Source: Chondrosia reniformis
Lineage: Eukaryota; Porifera; Demospongiae; Chondrillida; Chondrillidae
DNA: 64,000 nucleotides
NCBI GenBank assembly: GCA_947172415.1
Contig: OX359199.1
Span: 4,614,001-4,678,000, forward strand
Reading direction: 5' to 3'
Shown here one piece after another: positions 47,180 to 61,600 of this stretch; positions within the stretch are counted from its first letter, which is position 1; the number at the start of each line of letters is the position of its first letter. Both the position numbers and the translations under genes were made by a program. The notes under the pieces were generated by a model. It was not told the origin of the DNA and did not search any database. It saw only the letters and a list, made by a program, of their open reading frames with translations.

Positions 47180-49621
47180 CTATAGCCAAGGATTCCATAC
47201 GGGATCCATTCTGCAGATATTCTGTACATCTTCAGCGCCAGACACTAAAATGTTAATCTTAGAATCACTGTTATCAAATTCTGCTAGATCTGCAAAATCA
47301 TATATATACAAGGGATGATAATACTGTTGGTCAGTAGAATCGGCACTGCAGAAAAAATTATTTACAATACTTTCGAGTCCATTAATACTTACTGTGTAGG
47401 CGGGTTAAGATGGCGAGGACTGCTTTATCCACCATTGCTATAACTTCACTACTGGAGACGCTTTCCAAGTTTACAATAGAAGAACTTTCCTTTTCCAACT
47501 TTTGCTGTTTTAAGAAATGCACATGCACAACTCACACTCAATGATATAAATTTGCTAATAAACATGGATGTCACACGGCTAGTAGAAATAATTTTCAAAT
47601 GGATTTTCTGCACTATATGTATAAAGGCTATATACCCAGTAGTATCTTATACAAATGTACTGTATACCTTGATCCAAGCCATGTATTCATCTCTTAGAAT
47701 AGCTCTCAAGAGACCAGCAAAGTTAAACTTTGGATCTACGAGACATCTGCAGACTGCAATCATGTTTAGTTTAAATGGGCCTTGCTTGCTGAATGGACCA
47801 ATGAATGTCTGAAGACCAGATGTCAATCTGAGTGGAACTGGTCGATTGGCATCCAACTGACCTACACATTGATATTGAGATGGAAGCACTGTATAAGAAA
47901 TATCATAACAAGGCGGCACCTACTTATAATCAAAGTGCAATTACTAGACAGTATACCTGCACTATTGATGTCAAATTTGCTATATGTCTGAGTGAGGCTC
48001 CCAGTGTCCCTAGTAATGTTGAACATATCGGGATCCAGTCTTGTAAAATGGAGGACAAACTCTACTAATCCAGCAAGAGAGAGCTGATTGGTAACCTGTG
48101 CATACGTACGTATATAATATAATAATAATAAATATATAATAAATTTAAATATAGACATGCAGTATATAAAGCCATACTACAGATATATATTATGTTGTTA
48201 CTGATGGTTTGGCCACAAATTTATGTAAAACAATTGCACATGTATGTAGAGCATTCTATTCTTACATTCACTGTACACATTTCAAGTTCTGTCAGTATTA
48301 CAAGTGACAGCTATATACGTACTTGTTTTCTGAAAGTCCAAAAATCCATGGCATTAGGATAAGTTTGCAAAGCCCAGTCCTGAACTACGGTGTTTGGAAT
48401 GAAATTATTTTGAACCTAATAAATGAAATAAAACCAAGACTACATTACCTGAAAAACATACTCAAACATATCACTTCACTCACCTCTGTGAAGACCTGCT
48501 GCAGTATCAAAGGTGTAAGAGCATTGTCATGTGACTGAATTTGAGCCAATTTGTCATAGTATACTGCAATGTGACAATCGGAATCTATTCCTCTTTCTTG
48601 AGCAAACTGCAGCATTTGGATACAGTCCAACAATCAGACAATCAGGGGTCCACAAACAGCTCAAACATACATTAATTAACAGTCATATGTACATATGTAT
48701 ATACACCCAATGCATGAAAAATCTAAGATACCATTTTCCTACATGCTATATGCCTATTCTGTAAAAAGAGCCTATAGGGGAACTAAACCTAAAGAGAGCT
48801 TTAGATGAAGATACAGTAGTCTTTTCTTCCTTCTTTTCCCTTCTTTCATCTTCTTCTCCACTGGGTCAGACAGCCGTTTCTGGGAATTCCACCCTTCATC
48901 AGTGATCCTGGGAGTCTTTGTCTTTTTCTTTATCTTGATCTTCTGTGAATCCATGTTATACTTGCACTGATCTGTGTTCTTGTAATTTTCAATACATTAT
49001 TTGAATTATTCATTACCAAATATTGGATGTACGTACGTAGAGTATACTAGATTATGGACATTAGACTGCAAAACAAGTGAATGTTTGAATACAAAGGATA
49101 TTAGGTAAGAAGAGAATGATGTTACAAAAATAATGCAATGGTACTCACCTTTTGAAATATTTCTGTGAGAGATATGTTAGAAGTGTTGTCCTATAGAAGA
49201 GTATATATACGTATTTGTATAATCATAATGCAACAACAGATTTTCTTGTTCATACCTCCACTAGTCTCAACTGAGGAGATACTGCCACTACACTAGGTAC
49301 TTGATACAGTAGGTGCCTCCTTCCAGTCTCCTTATTCTTCTCCAAAAAGTAGTTCATCATTCTCAGTAACTGCAACACTCGTTCCTCTCTCCTGCACTCA
49401 GCGGAATTACTATCATTGACGACCAGATAGGGGTATATCTGCAGGGATTACACACAAACTAGTTCCTGAAACATGATGAAGCTGGAATGAGCACGCTAGC
49501 TAAGGGCACATACTTTTCCATTGTCTCCTCTTATGAACAACCTGCGGATAGCAACATTGTGTCTCCTCACTATCTCGACATGGGGCATAAACTTTGCTAT
49601 GTGAACCATATAGGGCAAGTG
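47180..49621 (-). other. TRRAP: TRRAP pseudokinase and FATC region
   Basis: Landmarks from N to [21 protein letters not shown], the GDNGKIYPYLV strand pair, [28 protein letters not shown], then [15 protein letters not shown] where active PIKKs have the DRHxxN loop, and KFDIN where they have DFG. The extreme C-terminus WNPWL is the FATC signature. So loss of kinase residues is the same as in other animals. Confidence 0.85.
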
Positions 49622-52600
49622 CTGGGAACGAGATAAAGACAGTAGACATTGGATTTTGATAGAAAGTATGTAGAGATGCATGCTAATGTAAGCTGCATTT
49701 AAGAATTAACACATAAAAACGGTACTATGAAACCTGGGACAGGCAGTACATATAAAGGATAAAAAACAACATACATGTACGTACATGTATACATTCTACA
49801 AACACTTCTAATACTAGATAGGAGTGATAATTCTAACATGTGATATTACCTTTGGCAGTAGATAATCACCGGGTATATCTACATCACCAGTGGCTACACT
49901 GAAGTTGCTAAGAAACCTGCACCTCTCGTCCATCAACACAAACCTATGTACATACATACACACAGATTAATATATTAATATACAGTAAAGATTCACTTGT
50001 AAGTACGTACATATTGTATTTGGAGAGATATGTACGTAATAACACATTTACTCTCCTTTGTAATGAATGCTGATGTATATACGTATGTCGTACCTTGGGA
50101 GAGCTTTAGTTTTCATTTCAAATATTTTGATCCACTTTTTCAACTTTGAGATGACATTCTGTAACTTGGTTACTCCCGGGGAACTACATATATATTAACC
50201 ATACAAAAGGGTACTTACGGTTAGGTACATACGTATTACAATTAGATAGCATATAATGATAAATGTATTATATTAGATGAGTCTTTTTGAGCATCTAGAA
50301 AAGTAGTAATGTAAGTAAGTCTCTATGATTGTATGTTTTGACCTAGTGGGTCTTCTTTGACTGCTGTTGGTTCTTAAAACATCCATAACATTTAAAAAGT
50401 CAAGGGATGACCCATCTAAAAGATAAACTCCTTACTTTATAATAAAAGGCATTCTTAAGATTATTAGGTAATTGTGGCATAGCTTGATTTACGGTACTCA
50501 ACTCAACTAACAATACAAGTAGAGCCCAGATGTGTATACATTTTGTTACTTTGAAAACAGGCCACTAACTTAAAGTCAAAATCTGATAAAAACTGCATCT
50601 TCATTCTTTGAAAAGATTGATCTTGTGGTGGCATGTTCATTGTCTTTCTACTCTGCTGGTCCAGTTGGCTTCCCAAAGCCCCATTCTGTTCATGTGAGGA
50701 GCCAAACATGCCAGTTAGCCTCGCAATATCTGATTCAATTTCTGCTGTCACCTTAGCTCCAGCCACTACAATAGATACATGAGGGGGACATAACGATCAT
50801 CCTCAAACTCTTGGCTGACTGTTGGAATAAGGAGTGTTTTACCATCTGCTCTTGTCTTGAAGGCTGTCTCATAGCATCCTTTAAGAGCGTCCATCAATAG
50901 ATGTAATACTTCTTCAGACCAGTTTTCCTTGAAACAAACCATCTACATAACGTTGATTGAGGCTCAAAGGACTTTATAAAGAACTAAAGTGGGTTTGTGT
51001 ACGTAGTTCCGAGTGTGTCTCACCTGGTCCACTATACCTTCCAGAGCTGAAAGCAGTGTTGGATGATAGTCCCGTAAGTAGTGCATAATTCTGCTGCACC
51101 TCACCATTGGAGCTGGTGCTGTGCGATGTGTTGATGTAGCTTCGCTGCCTTCTAAGGAAAAAAGACAAAAAAGGTTCAATTAGTTAGCACAAGTATTACA
51201 GGTTGGGAAGGATCTTAAAGTTGACACTAGTAATACCAAACTTCATCAGATTGGAATTACTAACCACTTGTTGTTGAGGGTCCTTGTTGAGAACTTGAGG
51301 ATGCTGATTTTGTTGAATCTAGACAGTAAAATTATGTCTATTTTGGTGATAAAGTTCGTAGTTTCTTAGATGCATATAACTATATATAAACACAAACCCA
51401 GTGAATGCTGGGGGGTACTGGAGGTGTCCATTTTTTCAGTAGTTACAGAACCCTGTTGCCCAGCAACTGATATGCCAGGAAGACTAGATGGGATAGGGTA
51501 GACCTTACTAGGTGTGGCTGGTGCACTCACACTTTCACATCTCACTGTGGAAAGAGAATAATTATGTACCTACGTATATTATTACATTATCCCCAAAAGC
51601 ACACAAAATCAGGTCCACCTAACTCACACTTTTCTTTCTGTTCCATCTTGAGTGTAAGGTAAAGGGTTCTAATAGGGAAGTAGATAGCTTGAGGATGGGT
51701 TTTACCAATGCAGAGTAACAGTGGTAGGACTCCTTCGCTCTTCTTTACAATATCAGTCAACAGCTGAGGAATCCTACATGTACGTATGTATATATATGTA
51801 GATGAAATAGTAAGGGGTATTACTTGTGTTTATAATGAATATGGGAGGTAATATGTATAATTGAGCATCAGCAACACTTCAAAAACCCAGAAGTATGGCA
51901 AAGATTAAACAGAACTAACAGCAAAAAATAGCATTTTCAAGGAAATAAAATTTACCATGGCAACCAGTGTGATGTGGGTATTGCATGGAAGTTCTTTTCC
52001 AGAGTGTCACTAAGTGTGTTCTAAATATAGAAACAAAGATTCCAAATAAAAACAACATCTCCTCTCTTTCAACACCAGGCGACCAACAAGCATATCACCT
52101 ATTCTATACCTTTAAATGTACGTATGTGCATGCATACCTGCTCATCATCATACATGAGCAACCAGAGTATCCTAGCAATATACTTCCTGTATTTGGCTTC
52201 ACCTTGATTGCGACATGCATGCAGGCAGCACACAAGCAATGACAGGGCAATTGATGGCAACCTTTCAGGGAAGAAGGAGGGGAAAAAAGGCTGATGAGAC
52301 ATTATAAAGATGTATGGAGAGGATCTACCAAATTGCTAAGATGCTAAAATACTGAATGATGAGGTGTCAGAGCTTAAGAAGTGTTGAAGGAGAACCAAAA
52401 GAGTGTTAAAGGAGAGTTGAAGAGGTCTAACCAAATAAAAAGTACATAATAAAAAATGTCACACACTTTTCCTGTCTAAACAGCAGGTCCAGATAGTCTG
52501 CCCAGGACCCCCACACTTTAGCAAGATTATCACACAACTGCACAGCTGAACTGAATGACTTGTTGGCATCCTCAGATCTTAGAGAGGCAGAGGAGGAGAG

Positions 52601-55600
52601 AACAATCCATAGGGTCACATTTCTTACATTTAAAGCATGACATGTAACCTACTTTCCCAAGTAGGTGTAGAGAACACCGCTGAGTGCATAAAACTGTGAA
52701 ATCTGTTCCTTTGAGAAATACTTCAAGTTTGTGTTCTTAATGATATCTAAAGCCTAAAACATACAAGATAAGATTTAGTAACAGTACTACCTGTGAATGC
52801 TATTAAAATACATACAATACAATCAAGTGGCAGAGCAACTGGTGGTCATAACCAGCTGTCCTGGGTTCGATTCCCAGCAATTGCTTCTTTCGTGTTTTCC
52901 CTCTTTATGATGTTTCATTGATTATTACTTGTGGTTTGATTATTACATCGATTATTCATACACACAGTACACATTACATTCATGGAGCCAATATTGTAGG
53001 CAGCAGTACCTTCTGTTCATCAGTGGGAGACATTGATGCTGATAGCTTTACAAAAGTTTTAATACTGTGCTTTATTTTCAGGAACATATCCATTGGATGT
53101 AGATTGTGTGCATTTGATACTCTACAGAATGTAAATGGACAAATGGATGGAAGGATGGATGGATGATGGATGGATGGATGGATGGATGGATGGCTGGATG
53201 GATGGATGGATGGATGGATGGATGGATGGATGGATGATGGATGGATGGATGGATGGATGGATGGATGGATGGATGGATGGATGGATGGCTGGCTGGATGG
53301 ATGGATGGATGGATGGATGGATGGCTGGATGGATGGATGGATGGCTGGATGGATGGATGGATGGATGGATGGATGGATGGCTGGATGGATGGATGGATGG
53401 ATGGATGGAATACAGGTTGAACAATACTTTGATATGGTGTTCAGTGCCAAGTCCAAGGAACTATGCTTTCTTGCTATCCCAGCAAACTGTAAAGTACTAC
53501 TAGCACTGTGATGCACTGCCTATAAATCACATACATAATATACTATAAATTCACATGATCAATATTAAAATATGTAAATCTATAAAGCATTAGGCAGAGA
53601 CAGCATAAGATAAACCATTATGGAGTCCTTGGACTAGCCTGGTCTGCCAATGGATTGTTTTCAAATGCTCTTGAAATGGCCTTGAAATGGATTTGTCTCC
53701 ACCATAAAATATCATTCCAATGGCTCAAACTGTCACAACCTACTGGTAGACGATTCCTACAACCATACACATACACAAATGATGGAAATATAATCACTGG
53801 GATACGTACGTACGTATAAAGATGCCCTGCTCAAGTCTGAAATGCAAAGAACTGTTTAATCAACTAACTTCCAAGTTTTAAAAATAGTTCTCAACTCTGA
53901 CATTGCAGATGGTCTTCCAATTTGAGAAGGTTGAAGAATGTTCTGGACCTGTGTTCCTTCTTGGAGTTCAATAATCACTTGTGAGAGCTTCAAGAAATAA
54001 TAAATACATACATATACAGTAGTAGGGTTTCTTTCAGGGGGGGTGGGGGCAGAGGGGCAATTTTGCCCCACCCCTTTGCTAAATACTCTGAAAGAAACAC
54101 TGTATAGTATATACATACATACATAATGTATTCTACAGTAGATCAAAGTCTGCAAATAAAAGCATCATTTCAATGACATAAAGAAGAATGATGAAAAATA
54201 GATATTTTTGCCCATTAATGTATCAGCATTCACATACGTACTGTACAGTGTATATGCTAATGTCTCTACTTTGTAATACATTGTGTAGTAGAAAATCCTT
54301 TAATAATAGTTTGAATGCAGGTGTATGTGTGTGTGTGCGTGTGTGTCAAAGGGACTCACTTGTAGCAATGGGACATGAGTGTTGGAGACCAAATGTGGTA
54401 ATCTCTTCCACTGTCTTATAACACTTACATTTGCATTCTCAAGAAGCTTCTCTACCTGTGGAGCCACAACATGACAGAGTCAACAACACACACGACAGAG
54501 TCAACAACACACATGACAGAGTCAACAACACACATGACAGAGTCAACAACACACACGACAGAGTCAACAACACACACGACAGAGTCAACAACACACACGA
54601 CAGAGTCAACAACACACACGACAGAGTCAACAACACACACGACAGAGTCAACAACACACACAACAGAGTCAACAACACACACGACAGAGTCAACAACACA
54701 CATGACAGAGTCAACAACACACACGACAGAGTCAACAACACACACGACAGAGTCAACAACACACACAACAGAGTCAACAACACACACGACAGAGTCAACA
54801 ACACACACGACAGAGTCAACAACACACACGACAGAGTCAACAACACACACGACAGAGTCAACAACACACATGACAGAGTCAACAACACACATGACAGAGT
54901 CAACAACACACACGACAGAGTCAACAACACACATGACAGAGTCAACAACACACATGACAGAGTCAACAACACACATGACAGAGTCAACAACACACACGAC
55001 AGAGTCAACAACACACACGACAGAGTCAACAACACACACGACAGAGTCAACAACACACATGACAGAGTCAACAACACACATGACAGAGTCAACAACACAC
55101 ACGACAGAGTCAACAACACACATGACAGAGTCAACAACACACACGACAGAGTCAACAACACACATGACAGAGTCAACAACACACACGACAGAGTCAACAA
55201 CACACATGACAGAGTCAACAACACACATGACAGAGTCAACAACACACATGACAGAGTCAACAACACACATGAGTCATGCAAAGATGGAAAACGTCTCAGT
55301 TAAATTACAATCATATGTACGATCAGGCCTGCATTGTTGCAAGACATTTTGACTTCAAAACAAAATGGAAGACGATGTAATTGGTTTCGGATACTACGTA
55401 TATATGCATACTGGAACAGAGAGATAAAGCTTCAAAAAACAATGCTTCTGGCCCTCAATAAGGCCTTGGACTACTACAAAACAGTTTGGTTCTGAATCTA
55501 ATGCACCACAGATCCTTTAGGGGACTTCATACGAACCCAACAACTCCCCTGCATACAGGCCTGATGACAGCCATGCAGTGGTCACATGACACACACACGT

Positions 55601-58600
55601 ACCATACTGAGGTGTTGTTCCTCTACAGGGCATATAGCAACATAGCCTTTGTAGACCTGTAACTTGGGGAAGAGGTGCTCTGGGCAGACTAGTTCAGCTT
55701 GAGCCAAACCTTCCTTCATTGCAGTCCAGTCAGCGTACCTCCAGGCATTATCAACAACTGCAGAGAGTAATATAAGAAGGTAAGTATATACCTCCTGGTA
55801 AGTGGTAATAGCATGAAGAACAGGGTCACTAAATCTGTTTTGATCATGCAAAGGATGCATACAACTGACATACTTAGGAACATATAGGAAGACTTTTTTC
55901 AAGGCTAATTGCCTTATAATATCAGCAAGAAAAACAGCATATCATTATTACTGATGGAAACCTACGTACTGTGAAACGGATCATTTCCAACTGTTTTTCC
56001 AAATTCTACCACCGCCTCCCAGTTCCCCAGCTCTTGGGCACACTTCACCCAGTGGGTCTCCCACACATTGTACTCAGGAAGGAGTGCACTTGGGATCGAT
56101 CCCTCCTTCTGCAACTCCATTGCTTCCGACATGGCCTACAATGCAACAAATGCACCTTACTTCTTCATACAGATAACATGTACGTATACACATAATACAT
56201 AATGTAGAGCAGTGTGCCGCAGATATGTAACTACACAGAGAGTAACAGAGCAGTTATCCATTGAAAACACAATTTACTTCTTGGTTAAAATTCTGTGGTT
56301 ACTAGGCAACTTATAACTGTATCTTTGGAAAGGGTCATCTTTTGACTTTGAGACGCTCCCAAAGTCGAAAGATGACCCTTTCCCAAGATAAGTTCGACGC
56401 AGTTAGAAGAAATCCTTATTCTATTATAATTGTATTTCCATTCTGACTGAATTGTAAATTTACAATAGCAATTACCTTCTCATAAGATTTCCTTGCTTTT
56501 TCAAATTCACCTTGTGACTCAAATAGGACTCCTTGTTTTGTCTCTAAAAATCTATATACAACCAAATACACCAAACAAATAATCCAAAACACCATTGGAC
56601 CATATGTACTACAGATTAGGTGCTACACAGCACATGACATACGTAGATGTACAATTCAGTCCATCCCTTCACACATACTGACCGGCTCCTGAGGGTCCAC
56701 ATTCCGGTCCAGTAGTCATCCTCCTTCAGGGAGCTGTAAAGCTCAGCCAGTGACTCCAACGCTTCATACTTTGGAGGATCTTGTACATACTCATTTGAGT
56801 CTACTCCATATTTGGGTATGGCCTTAGGCAACTGCTCCAAATCGCCATTAGCAATGACTTTGTTTTCCAGCATTAGCACACCTCTGTGCCAAGCATTATG
56901 ACTCTTACTCAAGTACTACACACACACAACAATATACGTACTTTAAATATAATTAGAGATTCTAGTAAATCAAAATTTCTAAAACACATTGGAAATAATT
57001 TACAGAGAAATCTATATGTATGTACGTACGTATGTATTGTCATGCTATAACATGAGTGGCCCCTACAAATATGTAGCAATGTGTGCATGGCCAGGTAGTA
57101 TCTGCATGGCGTGTAAGCACCTTAATAACACAAGCTCTGAGATGGACTGAAGGATTGCAGAGAGCTACTCCTTCTAGGAAGGTCTCGATGGCGCTTGGGT
57201 GGCAATCTCCTTGAAATACGTGAGCTCCACTGCTGAGAAATGGGACCAGTTCATTGGACAGGCTCTGCCTCTGCCTGTCAGTGAGAATAGCCCAGAGACG
57301 GGGGAAGACCTGGATCCAAGTGCTTCTTGCAAGGTCAGTTGAATTGTGACAAAGCTGTACATAACTTTTGATCAACTGGTCACACTATAGTACACATACA
57401 TATGTACAGGCAAATAAATAAAGGAAATGGAGCATTTGCAGAATGAATACAGTATATGTACGTACATACAGTAGTATCTGTACGTATACATACCTTGGCT
57501 TGCCTCACACTGTCCAAGAAGTGGCCATGCTTTGTAAGTAGGTCCTCCTTGGACACCGGAGAACAGTCTAATTGATCACTGGTGTCCACACCCTCAATGA
57601 GTTCCTAGGAATAGAGAGAACAGTCAACAGCTACATACGTATGTTCGTACTTGTGTATTTACATTACAGCTTGATTGGATTTGGTATGTAGTAATTGCTA
57701 GCAGCAGCCATCTCTCAAGTACATCCCATAATTAATAACAAAACAACCACATACGGCCTCAATCTTTCAAGTACACTTTATAAATCTATCAGCAGTATTA
57801 ATACACTTTTACGTACTGCACATATACGTACGTATACATATATGTATGTATGTCAACAAAACAGGTGCTGTAAAGGCAAATGACTATCTTCATATATAAT
57901 TTGGTGCTCAGCTAAGTGGCTAATTGTAGATATGTACAGTATATGTACACATTATGCTGATAAAGACATCTGGGTTAAAACATTTAGTTTGTGGAATCAA
58001 TAAAGCTAGGATACATGTACATGCACATACGTACGTAAATGTGTTCATACAATGTACATTTGTAATGTAATGGGGAGGGAGGAGGGTACGTATAGTGCAG
58101 CGTACATACCTCTGGTGGTAGGGTTGACAGTTTACAGAAGAGTGCTGACATCTGACCTGAAGTACCAGGAATGGTACCAATGGAGTTAGATGATATGGGA
58201 GGAAGGTGTGGCATCTTTGGAGAAGGTGTGAGTGCCATATCGTAATTGGCAACTGTTAGCAGCAACTGAAAAAAGCAAATATCACATGATAATCACATGA
58301 TCCCTATGTACGTACATGCAGCAGATCACATGCTGGTCACATGACTACCTCAATACACTGCTTTATCCAAAAATGATGATTAAAATGTTCCCAGTTTTGT
58401 GAGCAAGTAATGTACACCAATCTTTCATACAGCTTTTGGTGAATGCTAGAATCAAAGACTTCAAAGAATTTCATTCTCATTTGTGGCTGTGAAAACTTCA
58501 GACCACTTAGAAAAGCTTGTTCTAATTTGGTACTGAGCTCTGAAGCACTTAGCACTGGATCCCTGTACAGGACATAAGAGTCCAAGATGGAATACTTTGC

Positions 58601-61600
58601 ATGTAAAATATACCATATACGTACGTATTTCAAAATTATTAAATACATACGTATTTAACATCAAAATATGGAAAGAGCACCAGTTTGAGACAAAAATCTC
58701 CATATGGAATAAATGTGTATGTCTTATGTGAAAGAAGTATGCATACTGAATACATCTTTTATAGATATACGTACAGTACATCATATGTATTATACATACA
58801 TTTTGTATCTCTTGTTTCTGGAAATATAAAACAGATCTGTTCTACTGTGTCCAACTTACATTTTGGAACTTCATTTTCTGACTCATTTCCCCTTAAGACA
58901 ACCCACCGAGTTATGTAAAATGTCAAAAACCTAAGGCTCCAACCAACTGTATCCCCAAGAGACTCCAAAGAGTTAGAAAATGAACTTCCAAAACATTTGT
59001 TCCTCAAATTTGTGTAATTTTATTATTATGGCTATAAGCAAGCACTAAACTTACCTGTAGACATAGAGAACTGTTTCCAGAAACATGGCATTCAGTTCTG
59101 CCTCATCTGGAAATCTCTTCTCCAGAAACATCTGAAGCCTTGTAAGAAGGATTGTCTTCTCTCTTAAGCTTGGCGAGGTGGACTGCCCCGGAGTGTCCAT
59201 CTAAGCAAGGATAGGGAGACGAGGAGGCTACAGTAACAGTATACAGTATAGGAAATCAAATGTACCAACAATTTTTATATTCACCTTGTTTCTGACCCAT
59301 TCGTCAATAATTCTGGTGATTGTTCTTAGCAATTTCAAGTCCTAAAGATAGGTTTGCATAATTTATGTATGTATGCACTGCAATCACTACTAAATGTTCA
59401 CTAGCAAAGGCTGAGTGATATAGCAGAAGAAATAGTCAGATAAACACAGGTATACATAGTCAGGCGTATACACAGACACCAATCTAATACATAGGTATAC
59501 AAAGGCACCAGTCTAATACATAGGTATACAAGGTACCAGTCTAATACATAGGTATACAAAGGCACCAGTCTAATACATAGGTATACAAAGACACCAGTCT
59601 AATACATAGGTATACAAAGGTACCAGTCTAATACATACAGTAGGTATACAAAGGCACCAGTCTAATACATAGGTATACACAGGTACCAGTCTAATACATA
59701 GGTATACAAAGGCACCAGTCTAATACATAGGTATACAAAGGCACCAGTCTAATACATAGGTATACAAAGGCACCAGTCTAATACATAGGTATACAAAGGC
59801 ACCAGTCTAAACTAAACAGATGAAACCAGGTGTCGCCTTCAAAGGGTTAAAATAGCTTACTGTTGACTTTTCAATAAGTGCTGTAATGATTGTTAGGAAG
59901 GCCTTTCTGTAGTCCTGCTGCATCATTCCCACTCTAGACTTGACCATCTCAATACACAATTGGAGCATGTCTGATACCACTGTAAACAAACATAAATACA
60001 TACAGTACAACCTTACATTCATTCCCTAGTTACAGATACATTGTACTGTACTTGTACAATGCGAAAATCAAACCTGATTACCTTACCTCTAATTAACCAT
60101 TTGATAAAAACAATGAGTAGATAGGAAACATTAGTTGAATACACTAATATTACAAATAATCTTACACCTTAGTTCCAAGAACCATGGAGATTAAAAGTCA
60201 TTAATCATACAGGATAATACTCTTAACTAAGCACTTTAATTTATTAGATATTTCAACAGGAAGGACTCATCAGCTAAAATTGCTTGTCTATCTGGGTGTC
60301 CTGACTAATGTATACAGTTTGACTAATTTCACTTCACATCATGTTGTATGTAGACGAGTCAAATAACTAACTTGCTGAGTCTGAAGGATTGCTTGAGTTG
60401 GACACATGTTCTTTGTGAAGTTTTTGAATGACCTTCATGAAGACATTCATAAATCTGTCAATGCAGGCCGAGTCATGGCTGCACACTGCCTTTAAGGTGA
60501 TGAGAGTGCTTTGCAACTGAGTAGGAGCTATTAGCGAAGACCTGACAACAAAAAGATACAGTTCAAACCAGTGTGAGCCTATGGTTTTAAGGTACATATA
60601 ACACAATTCCTGTTCCATACTAAAACTGCAGAAATCAAACTATTCTCTAACGCATCCCCCTTCTCCTTTAAGAAATGGCTATGGACCAATATGTTAATGA
60701 ATTTGCCAACAAAAGAAAAATTAATTACTATGAAATTACTAATGATAAAGTTAACCTGCAACATACTTGTCATAGGATGACAGTCCGTCATGAATAAACT
60801 TGGCTATGTTTGAGTAAAGCATTTCCAGCTCATCGTGTTTACAATAAAATCCAGCAGCTGCAATAAACGTCAAAATAATTAATGCTGCCTCTAGGCTTAA
60901 ATGCAAGCAAGCCAACCTGATTCCATTGGAAAGAGTTGTAGCAACCGTGACAGAAGTCCATGCACATACCTCACAATCTAATGAACGACACACTTGTACT
61001 TAACTCTAGGGCTCACAAGTATGTACAGTACATGAGCAACATAAAGGAGAATGAGGTAGTTATTACTATATATATATACGTAATATATACTACATACTAC
61101 ATGTGCCCCCAGGGAAGCAGAAGAGTGAAGAGAAGACTTTTGAATCCTCAATCAAAGTACTCACTAGATTTAGTTTCTGATTGCAGAATAGATAAAGTAT
61201 TATGTACAAAAATGGTTTATTCATGTACAGTAAGTACACCATTCAATCATATAGAAATAAGATCCTGCTATCCATCTACTAATAACAGTGGAGGTTGTGT
61301 TATTGAACATGCTATCTGTACCTACCTTCATGTTGAGTGTAGTAATGCAGGCCATTACTCCCTTGTGGAGGTGTCGAAAACCATTCAGGGATGTACCTTG
61401 AGGCTGCAAATAAGAACAAACATTTCAATAGTTGGATAAATATCCACTACAAGTGAATATATCAGCTTAACACTATATTACAGGTACGTACGTATATGTA
61501 TGTAGAAAGATGTATATTAAAGTATTGGTTAATAATGTCTCCATTTAATTAAGATTAAAATTAATGGGTCAGCATGTATGCCCTCAATCAGTTTGCCACT

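Noticed and set aside
52980..53516. Open frames rich in SIHP or DGWM repeats
   Set aside because: They read through a (GGAT)n array; the only real coding parts are TRRAP exons at 53121-53010 and 53519-53428.
54431..55352. Four open frames of 270-290 codons on both strands
   Set aside because: Produced by a 21-bp minisatellite in a TRRAP intron; composition is purely repetitive and no start context or splice partner supports translation.
55582..55902. Upstream part of the open frame before the VVDNAW motif (TRRAP)
   Set aside because: The conserved protein joins exon 56135-55970 directly to 55757-55603; the extra residues are intron translation.
58759..59007. 82-codon minus-strand open frame as a possible TRRAP exon
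   Set aside because: Exons 59200-59055 and 58562-58349 join directly in frame with the conserved VYRDP junction, leaving this as intron.
59447..59811. Regularly spaced repeats resembling a CRISPR array
   Set aside because: Units are contiguous without unique spacers, in a eukaryotic intron, with no cas genes.
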